Source: Nitrososphaerota archaeon
GTDB lineage: Archaea > Thermoproteota > Nitrososphaeria > Nitrososphaerales > Nitrosopumilaceae
Assembly (NCBI GenBank): GCA_027315065.1
Contig: DAHUYT010000007.1
Coordinates: 1-59,603 of the forward strand
Reading direction: 5' to 3'
Length of the DNA: 59,603 nt
The notes beneath the pieces were generated by a model. That model saw only the letters and a list, made by a program, of their open reading frames with translations. It was not told where the DNA came from and did no database searches. This document shows positions 8,285-16,957 of this stretch, in pieces. A program made the translations under genes and the position numbers. Positions within the stretch are counted from its first letter, which is position 1; the number at the start of each line of letters is the position of its first letter.

Positions 8285-8839
8285 ATGATGAAAACGGTCA
8301 ATGGTTCAAAGAAGACATCAACCATCACATTTAGGCTCGATGATGACACCATACACAAGCTGCGCGGTTTGTCCCGTATGCAAGAAGTGAGCACAAACAC
8401 ACTTGTAAATCAAGCATTGAAGAGATTCATTGACTGGGATGTGTATCTACCCCGATCAGGGTTTGTAATTTTAAGCAAGCCGGTATTGGCAAAACTCTTC
8501 GATAATCTGGACGAAAAGTTTGTAGTTGATATTGCCTCAACCATAGGGAGAGAAGGAATAGAAGACATAGTATTATTTATGCGGGGAAAGGTGGAGCTGA
8601 ATTCATTTATCTCATGGTATGAAACACTGATGATAAATTCTTCAGTGCAGATAAGCCATCTTGTTGACAATGGATTTCATACAATGGTCTTAAAACATGA
8701 CTTGGGAAATAACTGGTCATTATACCAAAAGACAATTCTTGAGCTCATTTTCAGAGAACTGTTCCAAAAAAAGATAGAGCTAGAATGCGACAAAAATACT
8801 GTAAGAGTAATGTTTACAGATGATGAAATCGCAAGCTGA
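8285..8839 (+). CDS. Ribbon-helix-helix protein with C-terminal 'HDLG' domain
   Basis: Residues 10-50 (STITFRLDDDTIHKLRGLS…VNQALKRFI) form a ribbon-helix-helix DNA-binding domain. The remaining 130 residues form an unrecognised domain with the block MVLKHDLGNNWSLYQK followed by an amphipathic helix. The same organisation occurs in the next gene and at 46399. The next gene starts 20 bases before this stop, so the two are co-translated. The combination suggests a regulator with a ligand- or partner-sensing C-terminus; the ligand is unknown. Confidence 0.7.
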   Translation: MMKTVNGSKKTSTITFRLDDDTIHKLRGLSRMQEVSTNTLVNQALKRFIDWDVYLPRSGFVILSKPVLAKLFDNLDEKFVVDIASTIGREGIEDIVLFMRGKVELNSFISWYETLMINSSVQISHLVDNGFHTMVLKHDLGNNWSLYQKTILELIFRELFQKKIELECDKNTVRVMFTDDEIAS

Positions 8840-9386
8840 GTTTCAGACAAACAAAGAGCGCGCAAGAACAATTACTTTTAGGATACATGCACGGACATTG
8901 GAAAAACTAAGAAAATATTCTGCCTATGAAAAATCTACTGTTAACGCAGTTGTAAACAAATTGCTTTTGCAAGCAGCAGAATGGGATATTGTGGCAGCTA
9001 AATCAAGATGGATTCCAATAGAAAGGGAACTAATCAGATCAATTCTTGATAAACTATGTGACGGCGACATAATACATGTGGCAAAAGCGGAAGGTAAAAC
9101 CATTCCCCGCGACATGTGCCTTTCAATGCGTGGAAACTATGGCATAAACGACTGGATTGGCATAATAAAGATGAGATCAGCCGCGGCAGGATTTGATCTG
9201 ACCCAGATAAATGAAGAAAAAATGACAGTGTTTGTAATGCGTCACGATCTTGGCAAAAGATATTCTTTGCACTGTAAAACATTTTACGAGCAAGCATTTG
9301 AGTCACTTCAATGCCCAGCAACGTTTGAGGCGTCTGAAAACACACTAGTGTTTAAGGTTCCAAAGAATTATCTTTTTGTAGAATAA
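8820..9386 (+). CDS. Ribbon-helix-helix paralogue with 'HDLG' domain
   Basis: 188 aa. TITFRIHARTLEKLRKYS…VNAVVNKLL is the RHH part; VMRHDLGKRYSLHCKTF is the counterpart of the C-terminal block in the upstream paralogue. The gene overlaps its neighbour by 20 bases. Identity between the two is modest, so the duplication is old and the pair may work as a heterodimer, since RHH proteins always dimerise. Alternative starts downstream would damage the RHH strand. Confidence 0.7.
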   Translation: MMKSQAEFQTNKERARTITFRIHARTLEKLRKYSAYEKSTVNAVVNKLLLQAAEWDIVAAKSRWIPIERELIRSILDKLCDGDIIHVAKAEGKTIPRDMCLSMRGNYGINDWIGIIKMRSAAAGFDLTQINEEKMTVFVMRHDLGKRYSLHCKTFYEQAFESLQCPATFEASENTLVFKVPKNYLFVE

Positions 9387-9520
9387 ATATAGATCCTTCT
9401 AAACTTGTTCTAGAATAATAGATTCACGCCGAATTGATATGCTAAACCTGACAGAACCTTTACCATAATTGGATAAATGTCAAGTATTAAAAAATAAAAA
9501 AGTAGAGGGCTTCCTAGATT

Positions 9521-10057
9521 TTATTCTTGGAATGCACTTGGGGTTGTTGTTCCACCGGGGGTAGTAGTTGTACTACCGCTTGGTTTTTTCCACATTCCCA
9601 TTTGTCCGTGCATCATTCCCATGGGTCTGTGCATCATCATTCCATGACCTCCCATACCGCCTCCAATAAGAGAAGACATGGTTAACGGATGTCCCGGTGA
9701 TGTCTTGAGCACATTACCGTTTCCGGCATCTACTAAAACAAAATAGACGCTAGTGCCATTAGTTACCTTAAAGGCATAGACGGCTGAGCCGTGTATCACC
9801 GCAAGACCTCCGGATAGCACTTGCCCTCCACTTACCTGACCTGCAGCTGTTGTTGCAGCAGTCGTAAATGGGATCTTCACACTAGACAAGATCATCTGTA
9901 GAATGTTGATTGAGCCCTGTATCGGTGTTTGTGTCTGACCTGAACCAGAACCTGTGGTATCTGCGTATGCAAGTGAGCCGCCTATTGTGGCAATCACTGC
10001 AGCACCTAGAACCATGGCAAACAGTTTCTGATGTATCTTCAGTTCTCGTATGTTCAT
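9521..10057 (-). CDS. Secreted PepSY-like protein with Met/His-rich tail
   Basis: The 178-aa protein opens with a signal peptide (FAMVLGAAVIATIGGSLAYA, cleavage near residue 33). A PepSY-like domain follows (residues about 75-125: VYAFKV, YFVLVDAGNGNVLKTSPG). The tail contains GGMGGHGMMMHRPMGMMH, rich in Met and His, then a Thr/Pro-rich end. The Met/His cluster is typical of extracytoplasmic copper binding and would suit a copper-dependent ammonia oxidiser, but metal binding is inferred only from composition. Confidence 0.65.
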   Translation of the reverse strand: MNIRELKIHQKLFAMVLGAAVIATIGGSLAYADTTGSGSGQTQTPIQGSINILQMILSSVKIPFTTAATTAAGQVSGGQVLSGGLAVIHGSAVYAFKVTNGTSVYFVLVDAGNGNVLKTSPGHPLTMSSLIGGGMGGHGMMMHRPMGMMHGQMGMWKKPSGSTTTTPGGTTTPSAFQE

Positions 10058-10227
10058 TGTGATGTATAATTAGTTACACAATTTATAATGGATTGCGACA
10101 CATTGTTCGTTAACAAGGTTAGTGAACCCGTACCATGAGAGCAAGAGTGTATCCTCTCAGATATTATTACCTCTCCTGCCTTCAAATCATCTTGGTGTTA
10201 AAATATGCCTACTATATTTATCATACC

Positions 10228-10617
10228 ATGGATGATGCAAATTCATGGTACAAGCAGGGCAATGACATGATGGTACAGGAAAAAAATGAAGATGCAATAA
10301 CTGCATATGACAAAGCAATTGAGCTAGATCCCAATCACACAAGCGCATGGAATAACAAAGGAATAGCGATGTTTAGACTCAAAAGATATGAAGATGCAAT
10401 AAGTTGCTATGACAAGGCAATTGAGATCAATCCCAACCATGCCAATGCGTGGTACAACAAGGCAAAGGCACTAAGGGGCCTTGGTCAGTCATGCCTTGAC
10501 AAGGCCAATGAGGATCGTGTGGCGGCTGCAAAGTTAATCAACCAATCACTTGTCATATTTGACTCTGCAGACAAGTGTTATGCCAAGGGAGAAACCATTT
10601 CAGGTGAAAAAAGATAA
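10228..10617 (+). CDS. TPR-repeat protein
   Basis: Two canonical tetratricopeptide units are seen: WYKQGNDMMVQEKNEDAITAYDKAIELDPNH and WNNKGIAMFRLKRYEDAISCYDKAIEINPNH are consecutive 34-residue repeats, then a partial third (WYNKAKALRGLGQ). The open frame extends back to 10135, but the upstream part is hydrophobic junk with no TPR character, so ATG 10228 is chosen. It should be a cytoplasmic protein-protein adaptor. Confidence 0.82.
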   Translation: MDDANSWYKQGNDMMVQEKNEDAITAYDKAIELDPNHTSAWNNKGIAMFRLKRYEDAISCYDKAIEINPNHANAWYNKAKALRGLGQSCLDKANEDRVAAAKLINQSLVIFDSADKCYAKGETISGEKR

Positions 10618-10628
10618 ATCCAGTGTTT

Positions 10629-10958
10629 TCACTGTCCGCCAGCCCTGAGAATGGCATCTCTTATTTCTGTTGATCTTTGAAAAAGTGTCGTAGCTATCTC
10701 ATCTACCTCACCACCACTGGGTTTTTTTCCGGAATGAACCACAAAATAATAGGTCTCAAACCTGCCAACTATGGAGCCGTGTGTGTATCCATAGACATAC
10801 TCTGACTCGTCTTTTATCTTAAAAACTCCACTAAATTCTGGCAGGCGAAGGTTTGATATAATGCCTGGAATTTTCGATATTTCTTCATCTATCATGGTTT
10901 TGAGCACGGTTCTATCCTTTTCTTTGAGTACCATTACTGTCAACTCACCCAGAGACAT
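10629..10958 (-). CDS. Conserved hypothetical protein (roadblock-like size)
   Basis: From ATG 10958 the 109-aa product begins MSLGELTVMVLKEKDRTVLK. The open frame extends to 11018, but that longer start would place the TATA-like sequence of the divergent gene inside it. Mixed alpha/beta sequence with a hydrophobic strand (FETYYFVVHSG) and helical ends; no motif is recognised. Divergent from the EMC3-like gene. Confidence 0.55.
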   Translation of the reverse strand: MSLGELTVMVLKEKDRTVLKTMIDEEISKIPGIISNLRLPEFSGVFKIKDESEYVYGYTHGSIVGRFETYYFVVHSGKKPSGGEVDEIATTLFQRSTEIRDAILRAGGQ

Positions 10959-11056
10959 AAAAGCAATAGCAAACGCGTGCAGGCACTGGTTGCAATCTAC
11001 TGCTTGTGTGTACATCAACTTTTAAAAATACCATGTACAAAATAAAAACAAGCAAA

Positions 11057-11674
11057 ATGGACTTTATAATTTTGGGATTCCTAAATTCCATATATCTACA
11101 GGTACCAGGCATAGGCCAAAACCAACTTGGTAGTGTCAATCCATGGATAAAAGGGGTGATTCCATCCACATTTGGAATTATTGGTATCGCAGTTATGCTA
11201 AACCTATTCAATGCCGCAATAAGAAAAAAGCTTGTGGACAGAGACAAGCTAAAAAGATTGATGAAGGAAACAAGGGCATGGCAGAAAGAAAGGATGGCTG
11301 CCTTTAAATCAAAGGATCAGGAAAAGATAGATCAGCTCAACAAGAAATCTCCATACATGAACAAACTGAACATGGAACTTATGCAGATGAACATGCGACC
11401 CATGGCTCTGACGTTTGTCCCATTCTTGCTTGTATTTTATTTCCTGCTGCCTCACATGTTCTCATATACCATTGCCGAGTCTCCAATACCTCTTAACATA
11501 CTACCTGATCACATATTTCATCTTACATGTTCTGCCAACGATGTAAAAAATGAAGCCAAGACGCACTGCACACATGAAAATGACATGTATTTCTGGGGCT
11601 GGTATTTTCTCTCGTCTATCTCCGTGAGTGGAATAATAATGAAGGTAACAAATACATCTACAAACGTTGATTGA
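11057..11674 (+). CDS. EMC3/TMCO1 (DUF106) family membrane insertase-like protein
   Basis: The 205-aa membrane protein has three to four hydrophobic segments with a charged coiled-coil (RKKLVDRDKLKRLMKE…MAAFKSKDQEK) after the first pair, and MNMRPMALTFVPFLLVFYFLLP. This is the layout of archaeal DUF106 proteins in the Oxa1/YidC/EMC3 superfamily, which help insert membrane proteins. The ATG at 11006 is possible, but the TATA box TTTAAAAATA (11021-11030) points to ATG 11057. Confidence 0.75.
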   Translation: MDFIILGFLNSIYLQVPGIGQNQLGSVNPWIKGVIPSTFGIIGIAVMLNLFNAAIRKKLVDRDKLKRLMKETRAWQKERMAAFKSKDQEKIDQLNKKSPYMNKLNMELMQMNMRPMALTFVPFLLVFYFLLPHMFSYTIAESPIPLNILPDHIFHLTCSANDVKNEAKTHCTHENDMYFWGWYFLSSISVSGIIMKVTNTSTNVD

Positions 11675-11780
11675 ATTGATGGTTTCCTGGCATGTACTCT
11701 TCAAAACAAGATAATTTTTTAAAATACCGGTAACAAAAAAATTATGGGTATATACCACATTATGTCCGAGGTGTAATCAC

Positions 11781-11917
11781 ATGAGCAAACAAAGATCGAG
11801 TTTGGGTGAGGCCTTTATCAGGAGAATATTGATCCCTCATTGGTTGGAGATAGCAACAGGCATCTTGTAGGACTAAGTCTGGTTCTTATTTTTGCAGCAA
11901 AAGTACCGGTAAGCTAG
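11781..11917 (+). pseudogene. Small membrane protein with a frame break
   Basis: GTATATACC (11748-11756) is a good TATA box 29 bases before ATG 11781. The first 29 codons (…IRRILIPHWLEIATGIL) stop at TAG 11868-11870, but the next frame continues as VGLSLVLIFAAKVPVS to TAG 11915-11917, completing a single transmembrane helix. A one-base shift at 11866-11869 would restore a 45-aa protein. Either a recent mutation or a sequence error. Confidence 0.5.
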
Positions 11918-12011
11918 AACTGAGTATTCGCATACTTGGAGCATATTACAAGAATACACACTAAGATACACAAGGAATCCATTAAATGTCAGAGTCTGTA
12001 ATTTGTTATAA

Positions 12012-12524
12012 TTGAGCCAGAACGCGTTAAAAGACAAGATAAAGAAATGGTTAGAAAATGAAGACTTTGAAGTATCGGAGCGGGCTGAAGAAGAGTCTGA
12101 TTTTCATCTTGTCATTTCCAATCTTCATGGCAAAGGGACGTTTGCAGACATTGTCAAGATAAAAAACAAAGACTTTATCATATTGGGTAGTGCATTGCAC
12201 AATCCACAGGAATTTTTGCAGCTACTTACCATGATGCCAGAAAAGGAGAGATCTGATTTCTTCAATCATATACAAAGAGAGTTGCTAAAGTTTATGGTAG
12301 ATCATGAGTTTCATCCAAATAAACTCATGCCAGAACGCATGATAGTTAGAGATACCATATACGAGGAGGACATCACAAGGACTTCCTTTATGCAGTGCCT
12401 AAAGCGGGTAAAATTTTCGTCCCTGTTTCTAATGTGGTCAATTGGACACAAGTTCTCGCCCAATTCAATTCAGTCGTCTACACCACACCTGTCATCAACA
12501 TCTTCTCGACCCCCCTATGGCTGA
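12012..12524 (+). CDS. DUF2299-like archaeal protein
   Basis: The 170-aa protein starts at TTG (no ATG until residue 74) with KDKIKKWLENEDFEVSE, the usual opening of DUF2299 proteins, and keeps the core IVKIKNKDFIILGSALHNPQEF. The C-terminus (LFLMWSIGHKF) is the expected final strand; the last 25 residues are Ser/Pro-rich. Function of the family is unknown. It ends 11 bases from the convergent gene at 12535. Confidence 0.65.
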   Translation: MSQNALKDKIKKWLENEDFEVSERAEEESDFHLVISNLHGKGTFADIVKIKNKDFIILGSALHNPQEFLQLLTMMPEKERSDFFNHIQRELLKFMVDHEFHPNKLMPERMIVRDTIYEEDITRTSFMQCLKRVKFSSLFLMWSIGHKFSPNSIQSSTPHLSSTSSRPPYG

Positions 12525-12534
12525 TCAGATTTTT

Positions 12535-12825
12535 TTATTTTTCATCTGTTCCACATGTATATTTGCCATATTTTCCTTCAAGGCCTACCGCTCTTGAAAT
12601 ATCAGATGACGACGAGGTGTCATTTTGAATTGTTAGGTGACAGCCAAAGTTTGCTTGTGGATAGCCCTTGTCAAGCCGGTTAGTCAGTGAAATGGCTGCA
12701 TTAACAGACGAGCTTGCAGGATGTGGTTTGTCAAAAAAAGAATGGCCTATTGCTTCTGGCACCACTATAAGAAGAATGATAAGGACTGCGAACATGTTGA
12801 TCGATTTTTTTCGTTTGGAGTCCAA
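12535..12825 (-). CDS. Small membrane-anchored protein with conserved C-terminal Cys pair
   Basis: 96 aa. Residues 10-28 form an N-terminal membrane helix with basic residues before it (inside), so the rest faces outward. The outer part holds two cysteines: GCHLTIQNDT and YGKYTC, with ISRAVGLEGKY between them. A clear paralogue, with the same spacing, is at 21499. The cysteines may form a disulphide outside the cell. No known family. Confidence 0.65.
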   Translation of the reverse strand: MDSKRKKSINMFAVLIILLIVVPEAIGHSFFDKPHPASSSVNAAISLTNRLDKGYPQANFGCHLTIQNDTSSSSDISRAVGLEGKYGKYTCGTDEK

Positions 12826-13047
12826 AGGCTATCTATTGAAAATTACTATCATATATTAACTGAAATTATGATTTTCAGTTCTCGACAACCATATTTTCCC
12901 TTTGTCTGATTGGCCCCTTTATGCACTAGTCATATCACTGGTAAGGTGTCACGGTATGATTCTTCTGTCGCAATTACCGCAAAATCTCTTTCCGTACAAC
13001 AAATGAGATTTTATCATGAAATAGTTCTTTGGGTGTAATTTCGAGGT

Positions 13048-13416
13048 TTATGTAATGTGTTTTTCTATTATCTGATTGATACATTCTACGATGCCTACGA
13101 TTTTATGGTGACTGGTAGTTCTTTCACATGATACTACAATTATCAGGTTTTTAACATAGTATAACAAAACATGAACTCTCTCTCGCATAAGATGAGCAAA
13201 ACTTTGTGTTCCTAATACTTCATCATAAAGATCAAAAAGTTCCTTTAGAATTAGCATATCAAATCCTAATGTCTGTTGCTGTGATTTTTGTTTCAAGAGA
13301 AATACATTTGTTGAGACATTGCTTGCAATCTCCCTGCCTTCTTTATCTACGATTGCTACAAATCGTATTGCATTATCCACCTCAACAATTTCATTTACCA
13401 ATTTTGGGAAATTCAA
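13048..13416 (-). CDS. DUF6659-like protein (roadblock/PAS-like sensor)
   Basis: 122 aa. FPKLVNEIVEVDNAIRFVAIVDKEGREIAS is the opening typical of a small family abundant in Nitrososphaeria; the fold looks like a roadblock/profilin-type alpha/beta sandwich (second hydrophobic strand VKNLIIVVSCERTTS). No catalytic motif. Family assignment is from memory of pattern, not from a search. Confidence 0.6.
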   Translation of the reverse strand: MNFPKLVNEIVEVDNAIRFVAIVDKEGREIASNVSTNVFLLKQKSQQQTLGFDMLILKELFDLYDEVLGTQSFAHLMRERVHVLLYYVKNLIIVVSCERTTSHHKIVGIVECINQIIEKHIT

Positions 13417-13544
13417 TTACATATCATACCATAAATTCAGTTATTAAGTTTGATTTCCAAATTTGGAAATAAGGTGATTGCGTAAGTTCTGGTAAGATGT
13501 GCGGTGGCTTGACTGAATTTTCTTCTTGGCATCAAGTTTTGGGT

Positions 13545-13703
13545 TTATTCAATATTAACAATCTTGCCCGTTTCTGTATCTATTCCTAGTTTTCTGGCTT
13601 GTTGCCCAAATTCAGTAAGTATGACTTTATCTTGCCAAATTCCATCCTCAAGAACTACATTTCCAACACATACCCAAATGCTGTCCAAAAAACTTTTGGC
13701 CAT
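13545..13703 (-). CDS. Small conserved-looking ORF (52 aa)
   Basis: Begins MAKSFLDSIWVCVGNVV and ends TEFGQQARKLGIDTETGKIV. The sequence is well composed and protein-like, and the frame extends upstream (GVGEYEVKV) without another start, so it may be the surviving 3' part of a longer gene. It lies 3' of a decayed fragment (13724-13831). Confidence 0.4.
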   Translation of the reverse strand: MAKSFLDSIWVCVGNVVLEDGIWQDKVILTEFGQQARKLGIDTETGKIVNIE

Positions 13704-13723
13704 CACCTTTACCTCATATTCTC

Positions 13724-13831
13724 CTACGCCTTGTTTACTATCTTATCATTTTTGTCAAAGATAATCTTGTTTGATTCTGTAAGATATTCTAGAATAGATT
13801 TTAGTGATTGATGTTGAATTTGTCTTGGCAT
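13724..13831 (-). pseudogene. Fragment of the winged-helix protein found intact at 30882
   Basis: The minus-strand frame MPRQIQHQSLKSILEYL…SNKIIFDKNDKIV matches the middle of the 30882-31235 product (LPRQIQYPSLKVILEYL…SNKVVFDKNNKIV) at most positions, then stops. The 5' part and the tail are missing. A second, dead copy of the same gene. Confidence 0.65.
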
Positions 13832-14566
13832 GCACTGATTTGTAGCTTTTTATCTAATTTGCACACTTGCGCATTGAGTTTGCATCTTTTCAGATTGAAC
13901 TTCAAAAAGATGAACAGCTACTAACATGATAGCTTCAGACCAGATAGCAGCCCATAGTTATCATTGGTAAATCATAGATGAGTCATTACACCATCTCATA
14001 TAGTATAACGCAGTACAAGGCTCATGATATACGCACGACTTGTTTTAAAAATTGTCTGCCATTTTCTTGATGTGATTGACTAATAAGCATGCTTGACCAG
14101 TAGTTTACCAAAGACTTGATACGAAAAGCAGTCATAATAATATCCATGATTTCCATTATTTCTGTCATGCTGGTAGTCTATGGCCTAGTAATTCTTTCAT
14201 CTAGCCACATTTCGTCAAGCTTTGTTTGAATAATCTTGCCAGCGTTTAAAAGATAGCATAAATTTTAGTCTAAAAAATGATCCAGACTTGCTGATAAAAG
14301 ACTGGGAACGGTTACCTGAGCCCATTAGACTTGCAGACAAATATTCAGGAGAATGAAAATGTGTCAATTAACAGAAATTAACAAGTGACAGCCTACATGA
14401 ACAAGGAAATGCCGTAGGGGTGTCAATGCGTGAAAAGACCATAGACCGCGGTAATACGGCTCAGGGATTCGCTCGGTAGATTTCATCAAGGAATTGTACT
14501 TGCCCCGCAGCGCATGTCAAACCAGTACCAATAAACCAGTACTCATATTTTTGATTCCCAATTATT
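13832..14566. other. Gene graveyard, no intact gene
   Basis: Two protein-like scraps lie on the plus strand: 14116-14229 (TTG start, a hydrophobic single-helix peptide, IIISMISIISVMLVVYGLVI) and 14236-14356 (…NDPDLLIKDWERLPEPIRL…, no start codon). Both look like pieces of lost genes. Nothing else could be supported. Confidence 0.4.
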
Positions 14567-14761
14567 TTGTTGGCATGTACAAAACAAGAGATAGAATATT
14601 ATGCCAAATTTGCTTTTTTTGACTTGATGGGTTTCAATTCATCAATTTGTCGTTTAAATAGAAAATTTGTAATACACAGTGAAATGCCATACGAAGAAAT
14701 CTACTTTCAGAGATTAAAGGAAGAAGATCCTGAAGAATATGTGAACGCAACAAATCAATAG
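14567..14761 (+). CDS. Short ORF, doubtful (64 aa)
   Basis: TTG start; the product reads CTKQEIEYYAKFAFFDLMGF…RLKEEDPEEYVNATNQ. Composition is plausible for a small soluble protein but no motif is known, and it sits in a region of decayed genes. Confidence 0.3.
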   Translation: MLACTKQEIEYYAKFAFFDLMGFNSSICRLNRKFVIHSEMPYEEIYFQRLKEEDPEEYVNATNQ

Positions 14762-14800
14762 ACGTAAGGGAGAAAGCGGCTGGAATGTATTTCCAGATTT

Positions 14801-15880
14801 TTATACTTTTTTGCCTAGGATCCTAGAGATATTTTTTGTAAAAATCATCAGGGAGAAGACAGAAGCTGTCAGGACAAGCAACGATGTTGCACCAAACTCT
14901 GGCACGGTGCTTTTTGCGACATTTTCAGAGTTGGAAACCGAAAATTTTTGTATGTTTGGGTTATCATATGACGCATCTGAGACATACACGTCTCCTGCAG
15001 AATCAATTGCAATACCTGACGGGGCACCGAACTGTCCATTACCTGTTCCAAGAGATCCAAATTTTGTAATAAAATGGCCATCACTTGTAAATTTCTCTAT
15101 CCTATAGTTTCCAGTATCTGTTACATACACATCTCCTACAGAATCAACAGATATGCCCTGCGGTGAATTGAACTGGCCGTTGCCTGTTCCAGTAGAACCC
15201 CAGGTGGAAATAAACTGTCCATCGCTTGTAAATTCCTCGACACGATCATTACTTGTATCTGCCACATACACATTTCCGGCATTGCTAATTGCGATACCAG
15301 TTGGAGAATCAAATTGGCCAGTATCATTTCCAATCGAGCCCCACTTGGATATAATCTTGCCAGCACTTGAAAATTTTACTACCACGTTTTTTGTCGGATC
15401 AGAAAAATAAATATTGTCTGAAGAATCTACTGCTATACGTGTTGGATAATACGGTGCGAGATTAAACTGTCGGATGAAATTGCCAGATTTGTCAAACTCT
15501 TCTACTCTGTTATTTGATTGGTCAGAGACATACACGTTTCCCTGACCGTCAATAGCTATGCTTGTTGGAAGGTTGAACTGGCCGTTACCGCTACCAAATG
15601 TCCCCCACTTTTCAAGGAACTTGCCATCACTTGAGAACTTTTCAATTCTATTATTGTTAGTGTCTGTAACATACACATTTCCTGCAGAATCAAGAGCTAG
15701 GCTTGCAGGTACGTTTAACATGCCGTCATAATTTCCAAGTGAGCCCCACTTTGTCACAAATGAGTATGCTTGATCTGCAAACGCAAGAGGAAGGCCGGCA
15801 TAACCTGTATACCACAATACCACAGCAAAAATACACGAGAGTATGATTATTGTCGCTCTTTTTGGAACCATTGTTTTCAA
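14801..15880 (-). CDS. Secreted NHL-repeat beta-propeller with PEFG-type sorting signal
   Basis: 359 aa. A signal peptide (residues 9-36) is followed by six NHL repeats, each with the block GIAIDSAGNVYVSD…NRVEEF and separated by WGSxGxGxGQFxxP, giving a six-bladed propeller. The C-terminus has VPEFGATSLLVLTASVFSLMIF and then basic residues: a PEF(G)-CTERM signal recognised by archaeosortases of ammonia-oxidising archaea. The protein is therefore expected to be displayed on the cell surface. Confidence 0.88.
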   Translation of the reverse strand: MKTMVPKRATIIILSCIFAVVLWYTGYAGLPLAFADQAYSFVTKWGSLGNYDGMLNVPASLALDSAGNVYVTDTNNNRIEKFSSDGKFLEKWGTFGSGNGQFNLPTSIAIDGQGNVYVSDQSNNRVEEFDKSGNFIRQFNLAPYYPTRIAVDSSDNIYFSDPTKNVVVKFSSAGKIISKWGSIGNDTGQFDSPTGIAISNAGNVYVADTSNDRVEEFTSDGQFISTWGSTGTGNGQFNSPQGISVDSVGDVYVTDTGNYRIEKFTSDGHFITKFGSLGTGNGQFGAPSGIAIDSAGDVYVSDASYDNPNIQKFSVSNSENVAKSTVPEFGATSLLVLTASVFSLMIFTKNISRILGKKV

Positions 15881-16160
15881 GTTCTATTTTTTTTGTTTCC
15901 ATATTTAAGATCACCGAGTAAAGTCACAAGGATATGAATCCCATCACACTACAAAAGATTCTGTAAAGTTTTCGACTCATGAACTATCAAATAGATCGCA
16001 GTTATTGCAAAATAATCTCTGATTTATTACATGACACCAGTAGAACCTGCTGTCTTGTTAGTATACAAATCAGCAGACAGCGAAGTTTTGGTTTTGTGAC
16101 AAAATAGAGATTTGAAAATCAGTTAATGACCAAGGAGAACGACAAAAAATAAGACACAGC

Positions 16161-16547
16161 TCAATATGTCATTTTGTAGACTGGACACATACCATCTAGC
16201 AGATCATTTGGAATAATCTCAACCTCAAGTGAGTTACCAATACAGTGTATCTTTATCACTCTTATTCTGCTCTGGTAAAGAAAGGCCTTTCTTCCATCAG
16301 GTGTGATGATTCCAGAGACTTTCAATATCTTGCTTTTTGCCAGCATTTTTAGTCTTCGGTATGCAATACTCAGCGGTATCCCAAAATTATTTGCAATCTC
16401 TATTGCCGATCTTGGAGATTCTATTGTCGATTCAATGATCTTTCTGGAATGTTTGTCTGCAAGTATTCCAAGAAGCAGTTCCTTTGCAATCCGGTTTGGT
16501 TGTTTACTGATGGATTGTTCTTCGTTTAATGTGGTTACAAGAGCCAT
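16161..16547 (-). CDS. ArsR-like winged-helix regulator
   Basis: 128 aa. Residues 25-80 (LLLGILADKHSRKIIESTIESPRSAIEIANNFGIPLSIAYRRL are consecutive helices) form a winged helix of the ArsR/HTH_20 type; KVSGIITPDGRKAFLYQSRI is the wing. The C-terminal 40 residues include one Cys-containing strand. Target unknown. Confidence 0.75.
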   Translation of the reverse strand: MALVTTLNEEQSISKQPNRIAKELLLGILADKHSRKIIESTIESPRSAIEIANNFGIPLSIAYRRLKMLAKSKILKVSGIITPDGRKAFLYQSRIRVIKIHCIGNSLEVEIIPNDLLDGMCPVYKMTY

Positions 16548-16641
16548 CTGCGATATACCTAAAGTATTGGAATTTGAGTTCTTACCTTATTATCAAACTT
16601 GATAGTCAAGATATGTCTTTATTAATAATTCACTAGTTCTT

Positions 16642-16809
16642 GTGAAAGACGAATTGAAGATAAACTGCAACGCATGTGGAAAAAAAGTATCAGACCCTCG
16701 TGCTACTCATTGTTCTGACGCTTGTCTTTTCAAGAGCATAGAAAAAGCTAAAAAGTTTGACCCGACTAAGGTTAGACCAAAAAAGGCATATAAAATAAAA
16801 AATTTGTAG
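16642..16809 (+). CDS. Zinc-finger microprotein (55 aa)
   Basis: GTG start 16642, 20-25 bases after the TATA box TTTATTAATAA (16617-16627), so leaderless. The product has CNACGKK followed by HCSDAC, a CxxC…CxxxC zinc site, and then a basic tail (KKAYKIKNL). Likely nucleic-acid binding from charge alone. Confidence 0.65.
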   Translation: MKDELKINCNACGKKVSDPRATHCSDACLFKSIEKAKKFDPTKVRPKKAYKIKNL

Positions 16810-16957
16810 TGATTGATTATCAATCTTGGCAATCTGCCACGTTTTTAAATATTGGAAATCAAGTCTGAGAACGGAAGGGAGTCACTCTTGCCGTATTGTG
16901 TCGAAACAAACCCAAATGTCTCTTTCCAGATTCCCTTCCAGCCCACAATTGAGGTTC

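Noticed and set aside
13564-13811. Plus-strand ORFs of 66-70 aa
   Set aside because: Shadow of the minus-strand small ORF and the decayed fragment.
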